From Psychrobacter sp. (GTDB lineage: Bacteria; Pseudomonadota; Gammaproteobacteria; Pseudomonadales; Moraxellaceae), in assembly GCF_030454045.1 (NCBI RefSeq), contig NZ_JAKDJE010000007.1, positions 6,289-70,288 on the forward strand: DNA of 64,000 nt, in the 5' to 3' direction. Made by a program: the position numbers and the translations under genes. Below the pieces are notes generated by a model, which was not told the origin of the DNA, ran no database searches, and saw only the letters and a program-made list of their open reading frames with translations. This document shows positions 16,317 to 25,540 of the stretch, piece by piece (within the stretch, counting starts at the first letter, position 1; each line of letters begins with the position of its first letter).

Positions 16317-17324
16317 ATGATGCTAAATGCAACTGAGTTTCTAACGCCGAATGCCATTAATGTGGATACGGTTAATGAAACGATTGCGAAAGTCACGCTC
16401 GAACCGTTAGAACGCGGCTTTGGGCATACCCTAGGTAATGCTCTACGTCGTATCTTGTTATCTTCATTACCTGGTGCTGCAGTCATTGAAGCTGAAATTG
16501 ATGGTGTTGACCATGAATATTCAACGCTTGAAGGGCTACAAGAAGATGTACTTGACTTGCTTTTGAACCTAAAAGGCTTGGCAATTACGCTTCATGACCA
16601 AAATGAAGTATTCTTGACCTTGGATAAACAAGGTCCAGGCACTATCACTGCTGCAGATATCTCGTTGCCGCACAATGTTGACATTATCAATCCAGAATTG
16701 GTTTTGGGTACATTGAGCGATCGTGGTCATCTTAAGATGCGTTTGCGTGTAGTGATGGGTCGTGGATATGAGCCAGCAAATCAACGCCGTGAAGATGGTG
16801 ATACTAGAGCAATTGGACGCTTAAAGCTTGATGCAAGTTTTAGCCCTGTGCTACGTGTTGCTTATCAGGTTGAGAACGCTCGTGTTGAGCAGCGTACTGA
16901 TCTTGATCGTCTTATCGTTGAGCTTGAAACTAATGGCACTATAGATCCAGAAGAAGCAATTCGTAAAGCAGCAACTATTTTACAGCAACAGATTTCAATC
17001 TTTGTTGACCTAGAAGCTGAAGAAGCGCCTGAGCCTGTGAAAGAAAAAGAAGAGGTTGATCCGGTGCTATTACGCCCTGTGGACGATCTTGAACTAACGG
17101 TTCGCTCAGCCAACTGCTTGAAAGCTGAAAACATTTACTATATCGGTGATTTGGTACAGCGTTCAGAGACTGAACTTCTAAAAACCCCAAATCTTGGTAA
17201 GAAATCATTAACAGAAATCAAAGACGTACTAGCGTCTAAAGATTTAGAGCTCGGTATGCGCCTAGATAACTGGCCACCAGCTGATTTACGTGTTGATGAT
17301 CGCTTTTCTTATCGTAGCCGTTAA
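16317..17324 (+). CDS. rpoA: RNA polymerase subunit alpha
   Basis: 335-residue alpha subunit. The N-terminal assembly domain covers about residues 1-235 and contains LEPLERGFGHTLGNALRRIL. A flexible acidic linker (residues 236-255, Glu/Pro-rich) leads to the C-terminal domain, which binds UP elements and activators, ending in the helix-hairpin-helix block TPNLGKKSLTEIKDVL. The start behind a strong GAGGTGA could be ATG 16317 or the adjacent ATG 16320. It lies between rpsD and rplQ, as usual. Confidence 0.97.
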   Translation: MMLNATEFLTPNAINVDTVNETIAKVTLEPLERGFGHTLGNALRRILLSSLPGAAVIEAEIDGVDHEYSTLEGLQEDVLDLLLNLKGLAITLHDQNEVFLTLDKQGPGTITAADISLPHNVDIINPELVLGTLSDRGHLKMRLRVVMGRGYEPANQRREDGDTRAIGRLKLDASFSPVLRVAYQVENARVEQRTDLDRLIVELETNGTIDPEEAIRKAATILQQQISIFVDLEAEEAPEPVKEKEEVDPVLLRPVDDLELTVRSANCLKAENIYYIGDLVQRSETELLKTPNLGKKSLTEIKDVLASKDLELGMRLDNWPPADLRVDDRFSYRSR

Positions 17325-17343
17325 ACTTTAAGGATTTTTGACT

Positions 17344-17703
17344 ATGCGCCATCGTAAGAGTGGAGTCAAGCTGGGTCGTACCGGCAGTCATCGTAAGGCA
17401 ATGTTTCAGAACATGACCAACTCATTATTTGAGCATGAACTGATCAAAACAACTTTACCAAAAGCTAAAGAACTACGTCGCGTTGCCGAGCCATTGATCA
17501 CTATGGCTAAAGAAGACAGCGTTGCTAACCGTCGTTTAGCATTCAGCCGTATGCGTAGCAAAGCTATGGTAGGCAAATTATTTGGCACGTTAGGTCCTCG
17601 TTACCAGACGCGTCCAGGTGGTTACTTGCGTATCGTAAAATGCGGTTACCGTGATGGTGACAACGCGCCAATGGCTTATGTAGAATTGGTTGATCGTGAC
17701 TAA
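17344..17703 (+). CDS. rplQ: 50S ribosomal protein L17
   Basis: Exit-tunnel-region protein of 119 residues opening with MRHRKSGVKLGRTGSHRKAM. The ATG at 17344 is the family start; an in-frame TTG six bases upstream is not needed. It ends the alpha operon and is followed by a strong intrinsic terminator. Confidence 0.97.
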   Translation: MRHRKSGVKLGRTGSHRKAMFQNMTNSLFEHELIKTTLPKAKELRRVAEPLITMAKEDSVANRRLAFSRMRSKAMVGKLFGTLGPRYQTRPGGYLRIVKCGYRDGDNAPMAYVELVDRD

Positions 17704-17725
17704 TTTTGCAATAAAGACATATTTT

Positions 17726-17757
17726 AAAAAAGCTCCAATTGAATTGGAGCTTTTTTT
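17726..17757. terminator. Bidirectional intrinsic terminator between rplQ and yciO
   Basis: GCTCCAA (17732-17738) pairs with TTGGAGC (17744-17750), with an A run before and a seven-base T run after. It can end the alpha operon on the plus strand and yciO on the minus strand. Confidence 0.9.
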
Positions 17758-17790
17758 GTCTAAAATTTGGCTATCAATATTGTTGACTGG

Positions 17791-18411
17791 TCACAGGAGT
17801 AATGACTCGACATCACCAGCACCCTGTCTGACCAGCTCAGGTCTACTACTGGTCATATCTATAATGGTAGTCAGCTTCGTTGTTTTTATGCCTGCATTGA
17901 TCAAGCCGTCTATTTGATTGCCTAATAAATCCTCAATCTCAAATGGATCGTCCAATATGTCATCACGATTGGGAAGGATTAATGAGCTGGTTAGAATAGG
18001 CCCATCCATCGCTTCTAACAATGCTTGAGCAATGGAGTTACTAGGTACACGAATACCAATAGTTTTTTTCTTTGCATGCGCCAACTTTTTTGGTACGTCT
18101 TTGGTGGCAGTAAGAATAAAAGTAATTGGGGCAGGTGTGTGTGCTTTCAGCTGCTTAAATTGCACGTTATCTACGGTTGCATAGTTAGCAATTTCACTTA
18201 GGTCACGGCACAGCAAAGTGAATTGATGCTTGTCGTCAAGCTCACGAATTTGCTTAAGCTTGGTTAAAGCGTCTTTTGCTCCTAACCGACAACCAAAAGC
18301 GTAGCTGGTGTCTGTTGGATAAATGATCAACTGATCTTTGCGCAGTAAGTCAGCTGCTTGCTCGATCAGACGCGGTTGTGGATTGTCTGGATGAATATAA
18401 AATACGTCCAT
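17791..18411 (-). CDS. yciO: YciO/YrdC/Sua5-family protein
   Basis: Paralogue of the threonylcarbamoyl-AMP synthases that make the t6A precursor for tRNA. The opening FYIHPDNPQPRLIEQAADLL and the substrate-site block IIYPTDTSYAFGCRLG, followed by KQIRELDDKHQFTLLCRDL, place it in the YciO branch. Its in vivo role is less certain than that of TsaC. The KxR-SxN substrate pattern appears as KKTIGIRVPSN. It has 206 residues, as E. coli YciO does, and converges on rplQ. Confidence 0.85.
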   Translation of the reverse strand: MDVFYIHPDNPQPRLIEQAADLLRKDQLIIYPTDTSYAFGCRLGAKDALTKLKQIRELDDKHQFTLLCRDLSEIANYATVDNVQFKQLKAHTPAPITFILTATKDVPKKLAHAKKKTIGIRVPSNSIAQALLEAMDGPILTSSLILPNRDDILDDPFEIEDLLGNQIDGLINAGIKTTKLTTIIDMTSSRPELVRQGAGDVESLLL

Positions 18412-18653
18412 AATAGTTTCCTTATTTTGTAATTATTGGTTTTATTGTTTATCTAAACGATTCTAATCGATATGGAGATGAATAAGAGCAAGTTAAAATG
18501 TAGCCGATATTACTCAAATAACGATATCGTTTGAATCATCAGTATATCTCAAAGCAAATACAGGTTTAGTGGCAAGGCGTTACCAACCGTAGAAAATCGT
18601 TAACAAGAGAAAAAATGAATATATTGATACTTATGTTTTTCTTTAAATAACAA

Positions 18654-19370
18654 TTATGCTTTTATGCAAATACTAAGCAGTGCACCAAGTAACGTTTTAG
18701 CATCGCGTGGTAGGGTCTGTGGTTTTGCGATATAGCTTTCTACCTGCTGATAGACATCATGAGCAAAGGTGCTGCCACTGGTATCAAAATCAGCAAACAG
18801 ATTGTCTTGTGATACTTGAAAGCGTCTATTACACGCTAGAGTAAACAGACATTCTAATGCTTGCGGTTTGATCTCTACGCGCTCAAATGCTTGCTGCTGA
18901 GCTGCCGTTCGACCATCTGGGGCATACCAGTAGCCAAAGTCAGGCAAACGTCTACGAGCGTCACCAGCCAGGCACCAGTGACTGATTTCGTGCAATGCGC
19001 TGGCAAAAAAGCCATGGGCAAATTCGATTCTAGCAGGTTTGTTCCCTTTGGCAGGAAAATACTCCGGCTCACTTTCGCTACGAGCCAATACGACACGCTG
19101 ATTGTAGAATAAAGTATTGAACAGCTGTATGAGCCATTCAGTAGCTAAGCGTTCGCGTACGGATTCTGTTTGAATCGTATCATCGATAGTAGAAAGTTCA
19201 TGCCACTGGTTGCTCCATTTCTCTAAGCACTCAATACTACCAAAATACAAAGTAGCAAGAGAGTGTCTGTCTGCATTATCATTTAGTTGAGTCAAGCGCT
19301 GTAGCAGCACATCGGACTGAAGTGAGGAGGTAAGAGTGGAAAAATCGATCTTATTATTAGACAAGTCCAT
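18654..19370 (-). CDS. epmC: Elongation factor P hydroxylase EpmC
   Basis: EpmC hydroxylates the beta-lysylated lysine of EF-P, the last step of the EpmA-EpmB-EpmC modification that helps ribosomes through proline stretches. The hallmark HGFFASALHEISHWC carries a putative metal-binding HExxH-like element, followed by DFGYWYAPDGR and FERVEIKPQALE, typical of the former YfcM family. I prefer ATG 19370; an in-frame TTG lies six bases upstream. epmA, epmB and efp are not in this window. Confidence 0.87.
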   Translation of the reverse strand: MDLSNNKIDFSTLTSSLQSDVLLQRLTQLNDNADRHSLATLYFGSIECLEKWSNQWHELSTIDDTIQTESVRERLATEWLIQLFNTLFYNQRVVLARSESEPEYFPAKGNKPARIEFAHGFFASALHEISHWCLAGDARRRLPDFGYWYAPDGRTAAQQQAFERVEIKPQALECLFTLACNRRFQVSQDNLFADFDTSGSTFAHDVYQQVESYIAKPQTLPRDAKTLLGALLSICIKA

Positions 19371-19552
19371 AGACAAAACAGTGACTCAATAAATGTTAAA
19401 GACAGAAAAATCTTTAACTAAAAAAGGAAAATTAGAGGCGTTTAAACAATTCGCTATCAAAAAATCTTAACATACTAGCGCTAGCGCAGCATGGCACTTT
19501 CCGTTAGTATGGCAGGCAATATTATACACCGTTTTTATGAATGAGGCCGCGC

Positions 19553-20146
19553 ATGTCAAGCACTCCAGAAACTAATTCGTCAGCATTTCACACTGACAGT
19601 AAAAAAGCGCCTGTATCTACTAGCATGCCTGAGCATATTTCTTTAGACAAGTGGGCAGACACAGGCTTTGAGTGGTCAGGCGAAGTCGATCCAAACGATT
19701 TTGAGCGTCTTGTTGCGATGCTTAGCACCGAACACGATCAATCAAACCTTCATTTGAGTGCTGAGCTGTACCGCCGCAATAATGTTTTGCATTTGGCGTT
19801 TACATTAAAAGGCGATATCTGGCTAACATGCCAACGCTGTTTACAGCCCGTTGCCGTAGATTTATCCGATGATTATAATATTGCCTTACTAGAGAATGAT
19901 AGCCAAGTACGCTTGATTGATGAAGAGCAAGACTACTTGTTACTCGATGAAATTGTGGCCGTACAATCTCCAGAGCGATTGCTACCTTTCAAAAAGTTGG
20001 TGGAAGATGAGGTTTTACTCAAAACTCCACTGGCACCAAAGCATGATGATTGTGAAATGTCGGTAGAGCAATTTGGTGAGATACCAGAGGAAGAAGAAGG
20101 TGAGAATCCTTTTGCTGCTTTAGCTTCGCTAAAAGGCAAACTCTAA
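19553..20146 (+). CDS. yceD: YceD/DUF177-family 23S rRNA accumulation protein
   Basis: YceD is needed for normal 23S rRNA accumulation in E. coli. The DUF177 hallmark is the CxxC pair in WLTCQRCLQPV (about residues 87-97), followed by an acidic C-terminal half (EEEEGENPF). The ATG at 19553 is six bases after GAGG; an upstream ATG at 19541 would add four residues without a Shine-Dalgarno sequence. It is followed by rpmF, the conserved yceD-rpmF pairing, although here a 318-base gap separates them. Confidence 0.87.
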   Translation: MSSTPETNSSAFHTDSKKAPVSTSMPEHISLDKWADTGFEWSGEVDPNDFERLVAMLSTEHDQSNLHLSAELYRRNNVLHLAFTLKGDIWLTCQRCLQPVAVDLSDDYNIALLENDSQVRLIDEEQDYLLLDEIVAVQSPERLLPFKKLVEDEVLLKTPLAPKHDDCEMSVEQFGEIPEEEEGENPFAALASLKGKL

Positions 20147-20464
20147 GAAGCAGTGCCATCGATTCAATAGGTACAAAGAGCCTTTTATCCACTTTGTTCA
20201 GAAGAGTGCAAGGCAGGGCTTTATTAATTTAATAAACATGCGTATAATGTCCGGTTTATTGCATTCGAGCAACCTGTTGCGTGCTAATAGAAGCTAACTA
20301 GGTAAATTTTTTATAAATTTCAGACATAGTTTGCGTTTTATGCAAGTAACAATCTATTTAACTAATGATGCTTAAGACTTAGGTTGTTGTGATTATATAG
20401 CCTCTGTTAGTATCGACTAAAGCTGAATTTCAAGCTTATCCCTTTTAAGTATAGGAGCTATATC
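20147..20464 (+). other. 318-base region between yceD and rpmF
   Basis: No gene is visible. A perfect TATAAT at 20243-20248 lacks a good -35 hexamer, but could give rpmF its own promoter with a leader of about 200 bases. In E. coli rpmF is co-transcribed with yceD and separated by only a short spacer, so this gap is unusually long. No intrinsic terminator is seen. Confidence 0.5.
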
Positions 20465-20647
20465 ATGGCTGTTCAAAAAAGTCGTAAAAGCCGTTCTCGT
20501 CGTGACATGCGCCGTTCACATCACCGTATGGAAATTGCTGAACTAAGCGTAGATGCTACTACTGGTGAAAAACATCGTCGTCATCATATGACTAAAGATG
20601 GTTTCTACCGTGGCCGTCAGCTATTCAAAGTTAGTCAAGATGCCTAA
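20465..20647 (+). CDS. rpmF: 50S ribosomal protein L32
   Basis: 60-residue protein with the L32 N-terminus MAVQKSRKSRSRRDMRRSHH and the later GFYRGRQLFKV. No cysteines are present, so it is the zinc-free form. The ATG at 20465 follows TAGGAG. Instead of plsX and fabH, the next gene is fabD after 420 bases. Confidence 0.97.
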   Translation: MAVQKSRKSRSRRDMRRSHHRMEIAELSVDATTGEKHRRHHMTKDGFYRGRQLFKVSQDA

Positions 20648-21067
20648 GACATTGACGTTATGTTAGTTTAAGCAAATTAATGACTGTGCAAGTGGCTGTT
20701 ATTATGTTTGTCCAGCTATCATTTGTTGATGAGCTTTGAGTCAAGACAAGCCAAGTTATTTCGCTATCATATATTATGTGGCTAGATAACTTGGCTTTTT
20801 GTCATTTATGACGACAGTCATTGCCTAATGCTGCTTTTTTAATCATTAAAAAGCACACAGTCATCATTTCTGCTTTTGGCTTGAGCGATGATTTTCTATG
20901 AGTGTTTCATTGGCAAGCGCTATGATAATAGTATATGTCAGTGTATAGTTTACTGATAATCCGTTTCCTCAGACAAGCAATTGTATGAGCGGCTTTGTAA
21001 AACATCTAATAATATAATACACCCCATTATTTTAGGGATATTTCTAATCAGATAAGGAATATTGGTT
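20648..21067 (+). other. 420-base region between rpmF and fabD
   Basis: It holds the rpmF terminator (20748-20800), a second A/T-rich inverted repeat TGCTTTTT...AAAAAGCA (20832-20855), and a TATAAT at 21013-21018 with no clear -35. The last may be the fabD promoter. No tRNA or small gene was found. Confidence 0.55.
20748..20800 (+). terminator. Intrinsic terminator after rpmF
   Basis: AAGCCAAGTTAT (20748-20759) pairs with ATAACTTGGCTT (20786-20797) across a 26-base loop and is followed by a T run. Confidence 0.75.
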
Positions 21068-22036
21068 ATGGCTTCTGTACCCGATATGGTGAAAAAGCAA
21101 TCCGCTCGTATCGCGGTTATTTTTCCTGGACAAGGATCTCAAGCAGTCGCAATGACAAGCGAGCTTGCTGAAATTTATCCAGAAATACGTGATACCTTTA
21201 TCGAAGCGAGTGAAGCACTTGGTGAGGATTTATGGGCAATCTGTCAAGACGAAGAAAAACTCAATCAAACTGAGTATACTCAACCTGCACTCCTAACAGC
21301 TAGCATTGCCATCTGGCGCGTTTTACAACAAAAAATAGATGAAACGCCTTGTTACTTAGCAGGTCACTCATTGGGTGAATACAGTGCGCTATGTGCTGCC
21401 AATGTGATATCACTTGGTGATGCCGTCACTTTGGTACATAAGCGCGGCCAATTAATGCAAGAGGCCGTTGTCGGTATCGATACGGCGATGGCTGCTGTAT
21501 TGGGACTTGAAGACAACCGAGTAGAAAACTTGTGTGAGCAGGCAACAGAGCATGTCGAGGGTGCCATTGTTGGCGCTGCTAACTTCAATAGCCCAGGACA
21601 GGTGGTTATCTCAGGCAATGCTGTGGGTGTCATTGCAGTTGTTGATAAAGTGAAAAACACGGGCAAAAAATCTGTTCCTCTGAAGGTGAGTGTACCGTCT
21701 CATTGTGCGCTAATGGAGCCGGCAAGCAATGCTTTAGCTGAGATACTAGCAGGCATTCAGTTTGATCAAGCAGCAATCCCTGTTATCCAAAATCGCTATG
21801 CACGCGTTGAGACCAGCGCCGCCGGTATCAAACAAGCATTGACTGAACAATTGAGTGAACCTGTATTGTGGTCAAAAACCATGCAGGAACTGGCCGATAA
21901 GCAAATTAATCTATTAATCGAATGTGGCAGTGGCAACGTATTAAGCAATTTGGCTAAGCGTCAAGCGCAGCCAATCGCAAGCTATCCTACAGACAAGCCT
22001 GCCCGTCTAGAAAAACTATTGGAGGTGTTATCATGA
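21068..22036 (+). CDS. fabD: Malonyl-CoA:ACP transacylase FabD
   Basis: Loads malonyl groups from CoA onto acyl carrier protein to supply fatty acid elongation in the cytosol. It has the FPGQGSQ motif (residues 19-25) and the nucleophile S101 in GHSLGEY. The later SVPSHCALM block holds the catalytic histidine. I use ATG 21068, nine bases after AAGGA; an in-frame TTG six bases upstream is unlikely. The stop overlaps fabG by four bases. Confidence 0.95.
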   Translation: MASVPDMVKKQSARIAVIFPGQGSQAVAMTSELAEIYPEIRDTFIEASEALGEDLWAICQDEEKLNQTEYTQPALLTASIAIWRVLQQKIDETPCYLAGHSLGEYSALCAANVISLGDAVTLVHKRGQLMQEAVVGIDTAMAAVLGLEDNRVENLCEQATEHVEGAIVGAANFNSPGQVVISGNAVGVIAVVDKVKNTGKKSVPLKVSVPSHCALMEPASNALAEILAGIQFDQAAIPVIQNRYARVETSAAGIKQALTEQLSEPVLWSKTMQELADKQINLLIECGSGNVLSNLAKRQAQPIASYPTDKPARLEKLLEVLS

Positions 22037-22761
22037 GCCGTACGATTACATTAGTAACTGGCGCTAGTCGCGGTATCGGAAAGGCAGTCGCCAAACGCTT
22101 TGCTAAAGAAGGACACTTTGTGATTGGCACCGCGACCACCGAAAAAGGTGCTGAACTTATTGATGACTATCTTCATGATAAAGGTGGTATTGGTCGTGTT
22201 TTAGATGTACGTGATACTGCCCAAATTGATAAATTATTTGAAGAGATCGAAAGCGTCTATGGAGCGGTACAAGTATTGGTTAACAATGCAGGTATCACGC
22301 AAGACGGTCTGCTAATGCGTATGAAAGACGATGATTGGGAAAATGTTATTGATACCAACTTAACGTCAGTCTATCGTATGAGCAAACGTGCCGTACGCGG
22401 TATGATGAAAGCACGCCGTGGTCGCATCATTAATATCACATCTGTCGTTGCACAAATGGGCAATGCAGGACAGTCCAACTATGCTGCGACCAAAGCTGGT
22501 GTAGAGGGGTTTAGTCGCACACTTGCGCGTGAAATCGGCTCAAGACAAGTAACAATCAACTGCGTAGCACCAGGGTTGATCGAAACAGATATGACGGATG
22601 AGCTTGATGAGCGCTTGTTAAATTCCATGCTAGATGCAGTGCCTATCAGTCGACTAGGTCAGCCAGAAGATATCGCTGCAGCCGTGCATTTCTTGGCCAG
22701 CGATGAGGCCAGCTACATCACAGGCGCTGTGATTCCTGTCAACGGTGGCATGTATATGTAG
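22033..22761 (+). CDS. fabG: 3-oxoacyl-[ACP] reductase FabG
   Basis: NADPH-dependent reductase of the first reductive step in fatty acid elongation. It is a short-chain dehydrogenase of 242 residues with the cofactor motif TGASRGIG (residues 9-16) and the tetrad N109, S137, Y150, K154. The C-terminal block FLASDEASYITGAVIPVNGG is typical. It is translationally coupled to fabD by an ATGA overlap. Confidence 0.96.
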   Translation: MSRTITLVTGASRGIGKAVAKRFAKEGHFVIGTATTEKGAELIDDYLHDKGGIGRVLDVRDTAQIDKLFEEIESVYGAVQVLVNNAGITQDGLLMRMKDDDWENVIDTNLTSVYRMSKRAVRGMMKARRGRIINITSVVAQMGNAGQSNYAATKAGVEGFSRTLAREIGSRQVTINCVAPGLIETDMTDELDERLLNSMLDAVPISRLGQPEDIAAAVHFLASDEASYITGAVIPVNGGMYM

Positions 22762-22856
22762 TCAATACACGGACGTTACACAGTTATAATAAAAAACTGT
22801 GTGAACGAGTGTAAACTATAATAAAGGGTGCTATAATTACGGATACTTTTGAGTCA

Positions 22857-22884
22857 AAGCCCTGTATGATGACAGGGCTTTATT
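22857..22884 (+). terminator. Terminator-like hairpin after fabG
   Basis: AAGCCCTGT (22857-22865) pairs with ACAGGGCTT (22872-22880), loop six bases. Only a short T-rich stretch follows, so termination may be partial, letting some transcripts reach acpP. Confidence 0.6.
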
Positions 22885-23032
22885 AGACATCAGACAGACT
22901 GTGTAATATGTTATAGCGCAATCAGACAGCAATGCTGATCTGGCAAATACATTTTATATATCATGCTATAGAGCTTAAATAAGGCACAATAGCAGTTTAT
23001 TAAAAATAATAGATGATAACGGAGTAATCTAT

Positions 23033-23269
23033 ATGAGTAATGATATCGAGCTAAGAGTAAAATCAGCAGTTGCTGAGCAACTAGGTATGAACGTTGAAGA
23101 CATCAATAACGATGCTTCATTCATGGAAGACCTAGGTGCGGACTCATTGGACCTAGTTGAATTGGTGATGTCTTTTGAAAGTGATTTTGGTATCACTATT
23201 CCTGATGAAGATTCTGCAGAATTGACTACTGTTCAAAAAGCAATTGACTATGTACAGGCTCAGCTATAA
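23033..23269 (+). CDS. acpP: Acyl carrier protein
   Basis: 78-residue acidic four-helix protein that carries acyl chains on a phosphopantetheine arm. The attachment site is S38 in the conserved GADSLDLVEL. It follows fabG after 271 bases containing a weak terminator-like hairpin, so it probably also has its own promoter, as is common for this abundant protein. Confidence 0.98.
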   Translation: MSNDIELRVKSAVAEQLGMNVEDINNDASFMEDLGADSLDLVELVMSFESDFGITIPDEDSAELTTVQKAIDYVQAQL

Positions 23270-23298
23270 TTCGCTAGCTATCTAGTCACTTATAGAAG

Positions 23299-23330
23299 AC
23301 CGCTTATCTTATCGATAGGCGGTTTTTTTA
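23299..23330 (+). terminator. Intrinsic terminator after acpP
   Basis: ACCGCTTATC (23299-23308) pairs with GATAGGCGGT (23314-23323), ten pairs including one wobble, followed by a seven-base T run. Confidence 0.88.
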
Positions 23331-23528
23331 TGGATATGTGATTTGTATCGTGAACTCATTAACATAAGCTACGTCAAATCAACATTACTTAACATATTCT
23401 TACTATTCACATTGTATACCTTTGATTATACTCATCAGGGTAAACACTACTAAGAGTAGTAATATTTAATAACACCTTATCAAAAATAAATTCAAATAAT
23501 AAATAATATCATTTAAAGGAGTAACTAC

Positions 23529-24038
23529 ATGGGTATGTTCAGTTTTGCAAAAGATATTGGTGATAAAATTTTTAATCGTGATGACGAAAAACATGATGCC
23601 AAATCAGAGACCAAGGCAGATGCCAATACACCAGTACAAAGTAGCGAACCTTCAGCACAATCCGTTGCTAATATTTTGTTACGCCGTATACAACAACAGA
23701 ATCTAAACATCAGTAATTTAAAAATCAAATATAACGGCTCTACAGATACAGCAGAAATCAGCGGTAATGCGAAAACTCAAGCTGATCGCGAAAAAGCAAT
23801 TATTGCTATCGGTAACGTACAGAATGTTGCAAAGGTTATTGATAATATCGATATCGAAGAAGATGCCCCTGAATCAACGATGTATACGGTAAAATCTGGT
23901 GACAGTCTGTCTAAGATTGCAAAAGACGTCTATGGTGAGTCTGGTGATTATATGAAAATATTTGAAGCCAATAAGCCAATGCTTTCTGATCCAGATAAGA
24001 TTTATCCAGGCCAAGTACTACGCATCCCCAAGCCATAA
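23529..24038 (+). CDS. kbp: BON-LysM potassium-binding protein Kbp (YgaU)
   Basis: 169 residues. The N-terminus MGMFSFAKDIGDKIF resembles E. coli Kbp. A BON domain covers about residues 50-115 and a C-terminal LysM domain 118-169, with YTVKSGDSLSKIAKDVYG and KIYPGQVLRIPKP. E. coli Kbp is a cytoplasmic K+ sensor active under high potassium. There is no signal peptide, which fits a cytoplasmic protein. An Asp/Lys/Ala-rich linker follows the N-terminal helix. It stands alone between two terminators. Confidence 0.88.
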   Translation: MGMFSFAKDIGDKIFNRDDEKHDAKSETKADANTPVQSSEPSAQSVANILLRRIQQQNLNISNLKIKYNGSTDTAEISGNAKTQADREKAIIAIGNVQNVAKVIDNIDIEEDAPESTMYTVKSGDSLSKIAKDVYGESGDYMKIFEANKPMLSDPDKIYPGQVLRIPKP

Positions 24039-24069
24039 TTCTCAGATTCTAAAAAGTATTTAATATGAA

Positions 24070-24099
24070 AAAGCCTCTTATCGTTAAGAGGCTTTTTTT
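24070..24099. terminator. Intrinsic terminator between kbp and queG
   Basis: AAGCCTCTTA (24071-24080) pairs perfectly with TAAGAGGCTT (24085-24094), loop TCGT, with an A run before and a T run after. It can serve both convergent genes. Confidence 0.9.
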
Positions 24100-24147
24100 A
24101 TGAACATCTATCAAAGCAAATAATGACTTGCTCCGTTATGATGTACA

Positions 24148-25317
24148 TCAAGTCGTTGGCTTACTACTAGCGTCTAGTTTTCTGCCCTGTTCAGCTATTG
24201 CCCATTCAATGTGTTCATCAAGCATGGCGTTATGTAGCGTCAACTTAGACTTCAACTGCTCAATGACATGTGGACTAGCATTAGCGTTACCCAAACCAAT
24301 AGCAATATTACGTAAAAAATTCACATAGCCTGTGCGTCTGAGCGGGCTTCCTTGTGTGTTGTTCAAAAAATCCGCTTCTTGCCATTGCCATAATTCAAGC
24401 AAACTGCTGTTATCGAGACCATGCCTTGGTGCGAAGTCCTCAACGGTAGTCAGATTGGCATAACGATTCCATGGACAGATCAGCTGACAGTCATCGCAGC
24501 CAAACACCCGATTGCCAATCGCGCGTCGATACTTGGTATCAATAATACCATCGTGTTCAATCGTCAAGTAAGAAATACAGGCAGAGGCATTGAGCTCATA
24601 AGGCGCTACAATTGCTTGGGTAGGGCACACATCAATGCAAGCGCTACAACTGCCACAATGCTCTTTAACAGGCTGGTCATCGGGCAGCTCTAAGCTTAAA
24701 AACAGCTCACCTAGCACAAAAAATGAGCCAGCTTGTTTGTTGATTAATAACGTATGCTTACCTGTCCAACCAAGGCCTACGGCATCAGCAATAGGTCGCT
24801 CGAAGATAGGCGCAGAATCACTAAAAGGCCTAAAGATAAACTCTTTGTCTGACCCAATATCGAGATGTTGCCATTCAGGGAGCATGTCTTCAATGACTAA
24901 CGCCAGTTGCTTTAAACGGCTACGCATCGTTTTGTGATAATCGCGCCCTCTAGCATAACGCGCAATGATGCCTTGATTGGGATGGTCATTGTCTGTGACG
25001 GTGCGCGGCGTTGGTGCCTGAGTGAGATAATCCATTCGCACACTGATAATGGTTTTTGCACCCTCTACCAACTGCTCAGGATGAGCGCGCAGGTGATGGT
25101 TATTGTGCATGAACTGCAGCTGTCCCTCATAGCCTTTATCGAGCCATTTTTGAAGCTGCTCAATTTGTTTGCTGAACAATGGGTGGTGAACAGACAAAAA
25201 CCCACAATCAGCAAACCCTAACGTTTGCGCTTGCACTTTGATCCATTGCTTTACGTCTGCTGTTGTCGCAAATGTAGGTGAGTTACTAACGGCAATACTA
25301 TTGTTATCGGTAGGCAT
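24148..25317 (-). CDS. queG: Epoxyqueuosine reductase QueG
   Basis: Cobalamin- and iron-sulfur-dependent enzyme that reduces epoxyqueuosine to queuosine in the wobble position of GUN tRNAs. Two [4Fe-4S] motifs are visible, CGSCSACIDVCPTQAIV and CDDCQLICPWN. The N-terminal cobalamin-binding part has RYARGRDYHKTMRSRL and the IGSDKEFIFRPFSDSAP region. A C-terminal HEAT-like tail follows. It has 389 residues and is divergent from nnr, with 223 bases between, whereas in E. coli queG and nnr are adjacent and co-oriented. Confidence 0.94.
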   Translation of the reverse strand: MPTDNNSIAVSNSPTFATTADVKQWIKVQAQTLGFADCGFLSVHHPLFSKQIEQLQKWLDKGYEGQLQFMHNNHHLRAHPEQLVEGAKTIISVRMDYLTQAPTPRTVTDNDHPNQGIIARYARGRDYHKTMRSRLKQLALVIEDMLPEWQHLDIGSDKEFIFRPFSDSAPIFERPIADAVGLGWTGKHTLLINKQAGSFFVLGELFLSLELPDDQPVKEHCGSCSACIDVCPTQAIVAPYELNASACISYLTIEHDGIIDTKYRRAIGNRVFGCDDCQLICPWNRYANLTTVEDFAPRHGLDNSSLLELWQWQEADFLNNTQGSPLRRTGYVNFLRNIAIGLGNANASPHVIEQLKSKLTLHNAMLDEHIEWAIAEQGRKLDASSKPTT

Positions 25318-25540
25318 AGAGATAGGTGCTTATTGGCGGTCTATTTTTAGAATGGTATTTTCTCACAATCAGTGGCAGTGTGAGCACCATTATGATAAGA
25401 CAGTGAGCATAGAGCGCAAGTATAAAAGACAATAAACTTACATTCATATTGATACATAAGTGAGCATAAGCTTTTGCTAAGCTGATACGCAAGATTGCCA
25501 CCCATACTGTCACACCGTAACAAATAGTCGAGGATAAAAA

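Noticed and set aside
24421..25221. Plus-strand frames of 90-100 codons opposite queG
   Set aside because: These are antisense to a well-conserved gene with clear iron-sulfur motifs.
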